Shown: positions 1-6,082 of the stretch, in pieces
Position numbering within the stretch: the first letter of the stretch is position 1
Layout: every line of letters starts with the position of its first letter
Assembly: GCA_028679485.1 (NCBI GenBank)
Contig: JAJRBL010000149.1
Coordinates: 1 to 13,520, forward strand
Direction: 5' to 3'
Origin: Methanospirillum sp.
Lineage (GTDB): Archaea > Halobacteriota > Methanomicrobia > Methanomicrobiales > Methanospirillaceae
DNA: 13,520 nucleotides
Program-made: the position numbers and the translations under genes
Notes under the pieces: generated by a model
Told to the model about the DNA's origin: nothing
Databases searched by the model: none
Seen by the model: the letters and a program-made list of their open reading frames with translations, nothing else

Positions 1-1
1 A

Positions 2-820
2 GGGGGATACGCAGCCGGAAGAGCCTTCACGGAGATCTGCATGGGAGGTCTTGGCGAGGTAAATTTCCGGATGGGACAGATAAAGAATGTCCCGGTTCCG
101 TTCATCGAGGTTTGTACTGATTATCCGGCGATATCATGCCTTGGGTCACAGAAGGCCGGATGGACGGTAAAGGCAGGAAATTATTTTGCCATGGGATCAG
201 GTCCTGCACGTGCCCTTGCACTCAAGCCAAAGCATACCTACGAGGTTATAGGATACGAGGATGAGAGCGACGATGCAGTCATCGCACTGGAATCAGATCA
301 TCTGCCGAACGGCGAGGTCATGGAAAAGATAGCAAAGGACTGTGACATCGATGTGGAAAACCTGTGTGCAGTCGTTGCCCCGACCGCATCACTGGTAGGG
401 TCCATCCAGGTCTGCGGCAGGTGTGTCGAGACAGCCATATACAAGCTGAACGAACTTGGCTTCGATACCACAAAGATCTCGGCAGCAATAGGTTCTGCAC
501 CGATTCCTCCGGTTAAGGCCGATGCAACCAAGGCCATGGGAACCACCAACGATGCAACCATCTACCACGGACAGATATCCCTCACCATGAAAGCGCCTGA
601 TATTGTTGATTACCTCGACAAGATTCCGAGCAATAAATCAAAGGGATATGGAAAACCGTTCTATGAGATCTTCAAGGAAGCTAACTTTGATTTTTACCAG
701 ATTGATACGTCGCTCTTTTCACCTGCGGAAGTCACTATAAACGAACTTGCTGAAGGAAAGGTCTACCACGTCGGTGCGGTAAACCCTGATGTTACCCTGA
801 AATCCTTCGGGTATATATAA
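2..820 (+). CDS. mch: Methenyltetrahydromethanopterin cyclohydrolase, 5'-truncated by window edge
   Basis: This cytoplasmic enzyme interconverts N5-formyl-H4MPT and methenyl-H4MPT, a step of CO2-to-methane C1 metabolism. The reading frame is open from base 2, so the ATG at 41 is internal: the codons before it encode GYAAGRAFTEIC, which joins the family motif EICMGGL. Other family blocks are TDYPAI, SQKAGW, the strongly conserved AMGSGPARALALKPK, the VVAPTAS(L)VGSIQ block and APIPPVKAD. About 272 residues are visible. Full-length Mch is about 315-320, so roughly 45-50 N-terminal residues lie outside the window. The stop is TAA at 818-820. A short hairpin and T-run follow, and the next gene converges. 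The promoter is not in the window. The assignment is firm. Presence of mch supports a methanogen, although some methylotrophs and Archaeoglobus also carry it. Confidence 0.97.
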   Translation, partial: GGYAAGRAFTEICMGGLGEVNFRMGQIKNVPVPFIEVCTDYPAISCLGSQKAGWTVKAGNYFAMGSGPARALALKPKHTYEVIGYEDESDDAVIALESDHLPNGEVMEKIAKDCDIDVENLCAVVAPTASLVGSIQVCGRCVETAIYKLNELGFDTTKISAAIGSAPIPPVKADATKAMGTTNDATIYHGQISLTMKAPDIVDYLDKIPSNKSKGYGKPFYEIFKEANFDFYQIDTSLFSPAEVTINELAEGKVYHVGAVNPDVTLKSFGYI

Positions 821-862
821 CTACTCAGGGATGGCATTTCTGCCGGAGACTGGTAGTTTACG

Positions 863-891
863 AGCCCATTCCGGCTTTTTTTTAAAAAAAA
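863..891. terminator. Bidirectional T8A8 terminator between mch and the DUF1858 gene
   Basis: T8 (876-883) is followed directly by A8 (884-891), so both strands carry a U8 run in their transcripts. On the + strand a small stem, AGCC/GGCT with a 6-base loop (863-876), precedes the T-run. Archaeal RNA polymerase terminates at T-rich tracts, so this short element can end both the mch transcript and the convergent transcript, whose stop codon lies at 894-896. Termination is inferred from composition and position. Confidence 0.7.
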
Positions 892-893
892 GA

Positions 894-1085
894 TTATGCA
901 GGTATTCCGAGAGCAGACATGAGTTCATCGAGCTTTATGCCATGGGCTGCTGCTGCCTCTGCAACGGTCTCACCCCTGCTGATTGCACAACCGACACACC
1001 CCATTCCAAACCGGGCAAATATCGCTCCTGCATCGGGTTTTTCCTGCAATACCTCAAGAATTGTAGAATCTTTGGACAATGCCAT
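894..1085 (-). CDS. DUF1858 redox-disulfide domain protein, 63 aa
   Basis: A small cytoplasmic protein made of a single DUF1858 domain, the type described as the hybrid-cluster-protein-associated redox disulfide domain. The visible pattern is an N-terminal STILEVL helix, a central GMGCVGCAISRGETVAEAA block with a CxxC pair at C30 and C33, and a HGIKLDEL tail. This matches the usual family order, where the pair is followed by a helix and an HG-type motif. The 63-residue length is normal for stand-alone members. The start is the ATG at 1085; there is no clear Shine-Dalgarno site, and a TATA-like stretch about 27 bases upstream suggests a leaderless or nearly leaderless message. The gene converges on mch and has no operon partner. 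The function is unknown: a thiol redox or metal-binding role is inferred from CxxC and from relatives. Confidence 0.85.
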   Translation of the reverse strand: MALSKDSTILEVLQEKPDAGAIFARFGMGCVGCAISRGETVAEAAAAHGIKLDELMSALGIPA

Positions 1086-1110
1086 GTTCTATATGTTACC
1101 GTGAGGGACG

Positions 1111-1122
1111 GATAAAAGTATA
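1111..1122 (-). promoter_or_regulatory. Candidate TATA box for the DUF1858 gene
   Basis: On the minus strand this reads TATACTTTTATC. It lies about 27-37 bases upstream of the ATG at 1085, which fits the archaeal TATA-to-start spacing of a leaderless transcript. There is no clear purine-rich BRE upstream, so this is a weak call. Confidence 0.3.
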
Positions 1123-1158
1123 GGAATCAGGCAGGGATTCATACCGAAATTGATTATT

Positions 1159-1203
1159 ATGTCAAGAGACATCTCCATATATACCAATCCGGGAATACCC
1201 GGA
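1159..1203 (+). promoter_or_regulatory. Candidate promoter for the TIM-barrel/xth operon, TATA flanked by two inverted repeats
   Basis: A TATA-like CCATATATACC lies at 1175-1185, 41-51 bases before the ATG at 1226, which would place transcription start near 1205-1210 and leave a leader of about 20 bases. Just upstream is ATGTCAAGAGACAT (1159-1172, 5-bp arms). Just downstream is TCCGGGAATACCCGGA (1188-1203, 6-bp arms). Both have 4-base spacers. They could be operators or chance. The ATG at 1159 opens a frame that stops after 19 codons and is not a gene start. Confidence 0.4.
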
Positions 1204-1225
1204 CAACCGTACATCTGATGATACC

Positions 1226-1948
1226 ATGCTCTGGATATCCACAACCTGTCTGCGGGAGACCCCGCTTGATGTAACCCTTGAAAGCCTCGGATCCCTCACC
1301 AGGGGTGTTGAGATCGTTGATGGAGGGGCCCACCGTATTCCTGCGGCCAGCCTTCTGGAATCATTTCCCTACCAGTACGTGATCCGTCTCCCCCAGCGGG
1401 AGATTAATCCGGCAAGCATCCTTGAACCGGTACGGCAGGCATCTGTTGCAGCCATAATTGAACGGTTTACTTTTGCTTCAGAGGTCTCTGCCGAGGTGGT
1501 GATTGATCCCGGCTATATCAACGCCCAGGCTGATCTCCCTTTTGCAAAGCGTCAGCTGATGCGTTCATGTAACGACCTGCTTTCAGCGGCAGATGAGTAT
1601 GGGATCAGGTTCTTCTTCAGGAACATGGGGAGAAGGGAAGGGAACCTCGTCAGGTACCCCGAGGATCTGAACCTCATAACCCAGGTTCCCCTTGCCCTCG
1701 ATATCGGCCATGCCCATGTGAACGGCTGCCTTCCCCGGTTTCTCCATGAAGCGGCAAGCAGGAATTTTTACCTCTACGACTGCAGGGAGTTCTCCGAGGA
1801 GCATGTTGAGATAGGAAAAGGCAGCATCAACTTTGAACAGGTCGCTGCCGGGATGTTTGCAAACGGGGCCAGGGGAATCATCGATGCGCCGACATTCCGT
1901 GCTGCGCATAACAGCCTGAAAAAACTTCGCCACTTTGGTATCGGGTAA
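1226..1948 (+). CDS. TIM-barrel protein of the AP-endonuclease 2/sugar isomerase superfamily, metal site degenerate
   Basis: A 240-residue soluble protein of the xylose-isomerase-like TIM-barrel superfamily, which includes endonuclease IV and sugar-phosphate isomerases. Seen: LALDIGHAHVNG (D159, H162) resembles the endonuclease IV D..H metal pair. FYLYDCREFSEEHVEIGKGSINF (181-203) resembles its HLND...H...GEG segment, keeping H193 but with Tyr where the first His should be. VVIDPG (91-96) aligns with the FHPG strand, with Asp for His, and FFFRNMG (129-135) aligns with the ILENTAG strand, with Arg132 for the metal-ligand Glu. The C-terminal IIDAPTF has Asp for Glu. That alignment is by eye and from memory. 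A three-metal endonuclease IV site is therefore unlikely. The protein is also shorter than endonuclease IV (about 280 residues). It is first in an operon, two bases before xth. The start is the ATG at 1226, and the ribosome-binding site is weak. The true substrate is unknown. Confidence 0.7.
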   Translation: MLWISTTCLRETPLDVTLESLGSLTRGVEIVDGGAHRIPAASLLESFPYQYVIRLPQREINPASILEPVRQASVAAIIERFTFASEVSAEVVIDPGYINAQADLPFAKRQLMRSCNDLLSAADEYGIRFFFRNMGRREGNLVRYPEDLNLITQVPLALDIGHAHVNGCLPRFLHEAASRNFYLYDCREFSEEHVEIGKGSINFEQVAAGMFANGARGIIDAPTFRAAHNSLKKLRHFGIG

Positions 1949-1950
1949 CC

Positions 1951-2742
1951 ATGGAAGTCCGGCTCTTATCCTGGAACGTGAATGGTCTGAAGGCAATAAG
2001 CGGAAAGGAGGTCCTTCCCGGGGTATCATTCTCCGGTCTTCTCCGGGACGAAGAGCACGATATCGTCTGTCTCCAGGAGACAAAAGCCGATCATCTCCTG
2101 TTGCCGGGGGAGATAAAGCGGATACCCGGGTACTTCTTTTACATCAACCCTGCCGAACGAAAAGGGTACAGCGGTGTTGCCCTGTACTGCAGAACCGAGC
2201 CTGATTCGGTAACAACCGGTGGCCTTGGCCCGGAGTTTGATCGTGAAGGCAGGATAATCACCGCACGGTTCCCGGGTTTCCTCCTCATGAACGTCTACTT
2301 TCCGAACGGCGGGGCGTCAGAAGAACGGCTCTCCTACAAACTCAGGTTCTACGATGCCTTCCTTGCATGGGTACAGCGGTTTGATGCAGCAGGGGAAGGG
2401 ATTGTCATCTGCGGCGATGTCAATACCGCCCATACGCCCCTGGATCTTGCACGGCCGAAGGAGAATGAACAGGTATCGGGATTTCTCCGGGTAGAGCGTG
2501 AATGGATAGACCGGTTGCTCGCTGCAGGGTTTACCGATACCTTCCGTCTTTACTCCCCGGAGGGGGGACAGTACAGCTGGTGGGACTACAAGACAAGAGC
2601 ACGCTCCCGGAACGTCGGGTGGAGAATCGATTACTTCTTCGTCAACAACCGGCTGAAGGGATCCGTAACTGGTGCAGGAATAAGGTCGGATATCATGGGA
2701 TCAGATCACTGCCCGGTAACACTTACGCTGAATCACGGGTAA
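1951..2742 (+). CDS. xth: Exodeoxyribonuclease III / AP endonuclease
   Basis: A DNA base-excision repair enzyme that cuts 5' to abasic sites and removes 3' blocks, using a metal-dependent endonuclease/exonuclease/phosphatase fold. At 263 residues it has normal family length. Active-site motifs appear in order: WNVNG (N9), LQETK (E43), KGYSGVA (71-77), MNVYFPNG (Y116), CGDVNTAH (D156, N158), the DNA-contact segment SWWDYKTRARSRNVGWRIDYF (D227), and GSDHCPV (catalytic D252-H253). All expected catalytic residues are present. The ATG at 1951 follows the upstream stop by two bases, so the two genes are surely cotranscribed and perhaps translationally coupled. The TAA ends at 2742, one base before the stop of the opposite-strand sensor gene. 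A T6 tract at 2754-2759 probably ends the transcript. Confidence 0.95.
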   Translation: MEVRLLSWNVNGLKAISGKEVLPGVSFSGLLRDEEHDIVCLQETKADHLLLPGEIKRIPGYFFYINPAERKGYSGVALYCRTEPDSVTTGGLGPEFDREGRIITARFPGFLLMNVYFPNGGASEERLSYKLRFYDAFLAWVQRFDAAGEGIVICGDVNTAHTPLDLARPKENEQVSGFLRVEREWIDRLLAAGFTDTFRLYSPEGGQYSWWDYKTRARSRNVGWRIDYFFVNNRLKGSVTGAGIRSDIMGSDHCPVTLTLNHG

Positions 2743-2743
2743 A

Positions 2744-4876
2744 TCAGCTATCCTTTTTTATGGTTATGCCATAATGTCGGCGAAGGAAATCGCGGATACT
2801 CTCCGATTCTATCCATCCCCGGTCCAGCTGATCGATGATGGCATTTACCTGGTGCACCTGTTCTGCTATCTTCTTCTCGTACTCCCCCTTCTGCAGGTCG
2901 TTATACCCGGCTATCGCCTGGAGGGGGTTTCGGATATGATCGTTCAGAACGGCAAACTGTTCGATGTATCTCTCGATCGCAACGAGTGCTTTCTTCTTTG
3001 CCTCTTCTGTTGCACGCATCTCGCTGATATCAGATACAACCCCGATGGTTTTTATCTGGTGAAAATTATTATCATAGAGGGCAACAGCCTTGATGATCCA
3101 GGTCTGGTACTGGCCGTTGCGGTGTTTTATCCGGAGTTCCTCGGTGATCGGATCCCCGGTCAGGACATGGTGGATAAAGGAGGTTTTGATCCTGGCAATA
3201 TCGTCAGGATGGAGAAGGGATACCCACCCCGTCAGGGAGGTTACCCTCGCGACGGAATCCAGACCAAGCCACTTTTCGACATCACCGAACCACTGGATGC
3301 GGTCAGACGGCTGCTCATACTCGAAGATGAGGTCTGTTGCGATATGGGATGCGATTTTAAACCGTTCCTCGCTGATTCTCAGGATGTCATCAGCCATTTT
3401 CTGGGAACTGAAGTCCTCGAACGTCTCCACTGCCCCGATCGTCACCCCTTTTTCATCAACGATGCGTGCAGCAGTGCTCCTTATCCACTTGCCTGCCTCG
3501 CCGATGTGGGGATAAAAGTCGATGCATTCGTAGGCACCGGGAACAGTAGGTGAAGGTGCGTACAACCCCTCATACCACCGGTTCAGGGAGAGATCCACGT
3601 CATCCTCGATCAGAATATCACAGAGAAGCGGCCGTTCGTTGAGCGGGTAGAGAAGACGGGGATGGGTATCAGTGCCGATAATATCCCCTACATCACGTTC
3701 AAAGAGCATGGACAGTGCCTGGTTCACCGTCAGAACATGGTGGGTGGGATCGATGACCACCGTTGCCAAGGGAAGACCGTCAAGGACCGTCCGGAGATAT
3801 CCTTCACGCTCCCTGATCTGCTGCAGGTATTCCTCTCTGGAGGTAATATCACGGATTATGCCCGCTATTCTCGTGATACCCCCGGTGTCATCAGGAACAG
3901 GGGTGAGACAGATCTCAAAATGGCGGGACTGATTCTCCAGGGGGGTCGTGATGATGACATTGCAGGTATCCTTCTCATGAACAGACTGAAGTACTGCATC
4001 ATGTATCTGTTTCGAGGCTGAATCGTCCCAGGTGCCGGTCGTCGGCCGGGTAATCCCCCCGCCCTCCTTCCATCCGGTCAGTTCCTCACAGGTCTTGTTT
4101 ACTTCAAGAATTGATCCCCGGGTATCTGCCAGAAAGATACCTTCCGGGATTGCATCCAGGAGAACCTTCATGATCTTCCGGTCTGTGGCACGTTCGTGCG
4201 CCATCCATTTCTCTTCAGAGAGATCGGTCAGCGTTACCGTGATGTTTCCTTCTTTTTCACAGTACCCGAAGAGATGAACCGGTACCGGATATCCGTCTCT
4301 CCTGATGAGTTGCAGTTCAAGCGTATCTTCGCAGGTATTCTTCCCGGCGCAGTCAGCAAGGAACCGTGATACGATACCGGGGTCACGGGCATATGCGGTC
4401 AGTTCTGTTCCGGTAACGTCTCCCCCCCTCCGGTCCAGGACAGACTGAGCATACCTGTTGACATACAGGATCGTTCCGGTGGGATGAACGAGGAGGACAC
4501 CGGTGTCAACCGATGAGAGCAGACGTTCAAAACTCTCCCTTTGCGAATGGAGATAGTATGAAAGCCAGGCAACCACGGACCCGACGATCATAAACATGAC
4601 GCCCCTGAGCACCGCATCAAGATCTGATACATTCACGGAGGGATAGAATACCTCCAGGCAGACATATCCTGTTGCAATAACGAGGGAATACCCGATTCCC
4701 CCCCTTGGAAACCGCCAGCATGCCAGGATTACCGGGATATAGAAGAGATGCGAGACCACCGTGTGAATATTCCGGGATATCGCAACGGTACAGATAATAT
4801 ATGCCAGTACAGTGGTCAGGATGATGATAACCAGCCAGAATGAATGGCTCTTTACATCAGGTACCCGGAGTGGCAT
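2744..4876 (-). CDS. Membrane multi-PAS sensor with histidine box but no ATPase domain
   Basis: A 710-residue signalling protein. Four hydrophobic helices lie at about 12-33, 39-54, 61-77 and 88-108, followed by four PAS-type regions: 113-225, 233-348, 358-497 and 502-622. Each has the usual core pattern, for example GVLLVHPTGTILYVN and GIFLADTRGSILEVN, and ends in a D(L/I/F)(S/T) motif such as LTDLS, IRDITS, FEDFS or VSDISE. The third region carries the long WYEG...GAYECIDFYP insertion. The C-terminal 80 residues form a helical block with a histidine box, LNDHIRNPLQAIAGYNDL (His647), then DRGWIESESIRDFLRRHYG. There is no HATPase_c domain: N, G1 and G2 boxes are absent and the gene ends normally at TGA. 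Many Methanomicrobiales sensors end like this (family knowledge). It could be a phosphoacceptor served by another kinase, or act by conformation. No response regulator is adjacent. The ligand is unknown. Confidence 0.85.
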   Translation of the reverse strand: MPLRVPDVKSHSFWLVIIILTTVLAYIICTVAISRNIHTVVSHLFYIPVILACWRFPRGGIGYSLVIATGYVCLEVFYPSVNVSDLDAVLRGVMFMIVGSVVAWLSYYLHSQRESFERLLSSVDTGVLLVHPTGTILYVNRYAQSVLDRRGGDVTGTELTAYARDPGIVSRFLADCAGKNTCEDTLELQLIRRDGYPVPVHLFGYCEKEGNITVTLTDLSEEKWMAHERATDRKIMKVLLDAIPEGIFLADTRGSILEVNKTCEELTGWKEGGGITRPTTGTWDDSASKQIHDAVLQSVHEKDTCNVIITTPLENQSRHFEICLTPVPDDTGGITRIAGIIRDITSREEYLQQIREREGYLRTVLDGLPLATVVIDPTHHVLTVNQALSMLFERDVGDIIGTDTHPRLLYPLNERPLLCDILIEDDVDLSLNRWYEGLYAPSPTVPGAYECIDFYPHIGEAGKWIRSTAARIVDEKGVTIGAVETFEDFSSQKMADDILRISEERFKIASHIATDLIFEYEQPSDRIQWFGDVEKWLGLDSVARVTSLTGWVSLLHPDDIARIKTSFIHHVLTGDPITEELRIKHRNGQYQTWIIKAVALYDNNFHQIKTIGVVSDISEMRATEEAKKKALVAIERYIEQFAVLNDHIRNPLQAIAGYNDLQKGEYEKKIAEQVHQVNAIIDQLDRGWIESESIRDFLRRHYGITIKKDS
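2754..2759 (+). terminator. T6 tract downstream of xth, inside the convergent kinase gene
   Basis: A T6 run begins 12 bases after the xth stop. Archaeal transcription can end at such T-tracts. On the opposite strand the same bases are the AAA-AAG lysine codons near the C-terminus of the sensor protein, so one sequence may serve both roles. No stem is needed or seen. Confidence 0.4.
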
Positions 4877-5056
4877 CTCTAGTAAGTTACAACTCAGAAG
4901 ATAAACATCCGCCGGTTATTTAAATTGAAGAGATTATCCTGCACCCGTGTTTTTTCATGTATTGTTACCCGATCTCCGCCTGCAGACAGACACGGGAATA
5001 TTCACCGGTTATCGATCATCGTATCCAAACCCTGATGACACCCGGGATACGGATTA
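4877..5056. other. Intergenic gap between Pelota 3' end and sensor promoter
   Basis: This 180-bp gap must hold the 3' end of the Pelota transcript and the promoter of the sensor gene, both read on the minus strand. No U-rich tract follows the Pelota stop on the minus strand. The only inverted repeat I see is CCCGTGT (4944-4950) with ACACGGG (4990-4996), 39 bases apart, next to a T-run on the + strand; it is not a convincing terminator. No small gene is supported here. Confidence 0.4.
4915..4926 (-). promoter_or_regulatory. Candidate TATA box for the PAS sensor gene
   Basis: On the minus strand the sequence CAATTTAAATAACC spans this site, 39-50 bases upstream of the ATG at 4876. That would put transcription start near 4890 with a leader of about 15 bases. 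The A/T block is well placed for an archaeal promoter. There is no strong Shine-Dalgarno site before the ATG. Confidence 0.4.
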
Positions 5057-6082
5057 TTACCGGATCGCATACCGGAGCAGGGCTGCAATACCGCCAAGAC
5101 CGATAAGCCGTTCTCCGGGTTCAAACCTGCCTGACAGGATCACGATCTCGGAACGCATCTCTTCAGCCTTCCTGATGAGGAGGGCTACCGTATGATCACG
5201 GAGTAACGTATCTGCCACAAGGAGTGTCTGCACTGCCCCGCAGTCTATCGCCTCCCATACATCCTCCTGGCCGTATGCAACCGGCTCATCCTTTCCGATC
5301 CTCCGCATGAGTTCATCAAGAAAGGTAACTTCCCTGGCAAGCTGAATATCGCCGGTTAATTTTTCAGGTATACCCAGGCCGATGACCTCCTGTACCGCCC
5401 TCCTGCCGCCGGATCTTGTTTCTGCAACGACAAGGGGTGATGTCCGGGAAGGATCCTGCCGTTTGAACCGGGAGATTATCTCATCTTTTACAAAACCGGG
5501 CCCTGCAATGACAAGCGGACCGGTTACCAGTTGGATCTGGTCGATGACAGCCCGGGTAAACTCTTCCCTGCTGTTTATCTCCGCACTTTTTCCGCTTCCG
5601 GCAGAGAGTGACCAGACCGGTCTCGGGCCATACCCCTGGATCCTGAAGAGTTCTGCCTCACCCTCCTCGACGATGAGGACATGAAGGGCATCCAGGGCAG
5701 AAGATCGGACTGCCCGTTCGATCCGTTCCAGATCGGTTGCTGACCATGTCCTGATAACGGAGAGTTCAAATCCCGGTTCCAGGTTCAGGGTATGGTGTGA
5801 ACCGATATCCACCCCGTATTCGATGATTCCCGATACCCTGAGCCTCAGGGAGTACTCGTGGAACTCGGTTGAATCAACCCGGATACCAAGCCTTACCGGA
5901 CGTTTTTCCAACTTTTCCGGCCGGATCTTGTCCTGCGATCCTTCCACGCCCCGCAGGGTGGTTGCATACACGAGCGATCCGGGAGTGATAAGATGATACA
6001 GGTGCCAGAGATCGTCACTGTTTTCTGGGAAAAAACGGACCTCCCCGTGGCTTTTAACGAGTTCGGCGGTCTCTGCTTTCAT
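5057..6082 (-). CDS. pelA: Archaeal Pelota (Dom34), mRNA surveillance and ribosome rescue factor
   Basis: Pelota enters the A site of ribosomes stalled without a stop codon, delivered by aEF1A in archaea, and with ABCE1 splits the subunits. At 341 residues it has normal archaeal length. The N-terminal domain (1-125) begins with the family signature GEVRFFPENSDDLWHLYHLI and an ATTLR segment. The central domain (130-255) has VLIVEEGEAELF and the conserved GPGFVKDE (194-201). The C-terminal domain (260-341) ends in RLIGLGGIAALLRYAI. There is no GGQ hydrolysis motif, as expected for Pelota rather than aRF1. The start ATG overlaps the NFACT stop (ATGA, 6079-6082), and no Shine-Dalgarno site precedes it, so translation probably depends on termination-reinitiation from the upstream gene. 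It is the second gene of a two-gene rescue operon. Confidence 0.95.
   Translation of the reverse strand: MKAETAELVKSHGEVRFFPENSDDLWHLYHLITPGSLVYATTLRGVEGSQDKIRPEKLEKRPVRLGIRVDSTEFHEYSLRLRVSGIIEYGVDIGSHHTLNLEPGFELSVIRTWSATDLERIERAVRSSALDALHVLIVEEGEAELFRIQGYGPRPVWSLSAGSGKSAEINSREEFTRAVIDQIQLVTGPLVIAGPGFVKDEIISRFKRQDPSRTSPLVVAETRSGGRRAVQEVIGLGIPEKLTGDIQLAREVTFLDELMRRIGKDEPVAYGQEDVWEAIDCGAVQTLLVADTLLRDHTVALLIRKAEEMRSEIVILSGRFEPGERLIGLGGIAALLRYAIR

Noticed and set aside
41..820. Mch as a complete gene starting at the ATG at 41
   Set aside because: The frame is open upstream to the window edge and encodes conserved Mch residues, so the gene is cut by the window rather than short.
831..1115. A 94-codon + strand frame after mch
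   Set aside because: It is the opposite strand of the DUF1858 gene, which has a recognised family pattern, and it crosses the T8A8 terminator.
1226..1948. Active endonuclease IV (nfo)
   Set aside because: Several of the nine metal ligands are replaced in a by-eye alignment, so the name would overstate the evidence.
2774..3553. A 259-codon open frame on the + strand opposite the sensor gene
   Set aside because: The minus strand encodes clear PAS regions over the same DNA. The + strand product shows no recognisable domain and no ribosome-binding site.
4947..5195. A small + strand gene in the gap before Pelota
   Set aside because: Half of it lies over the Pelota C-terminus, and there is no promoter or ribosome site and no protein-like pattern.
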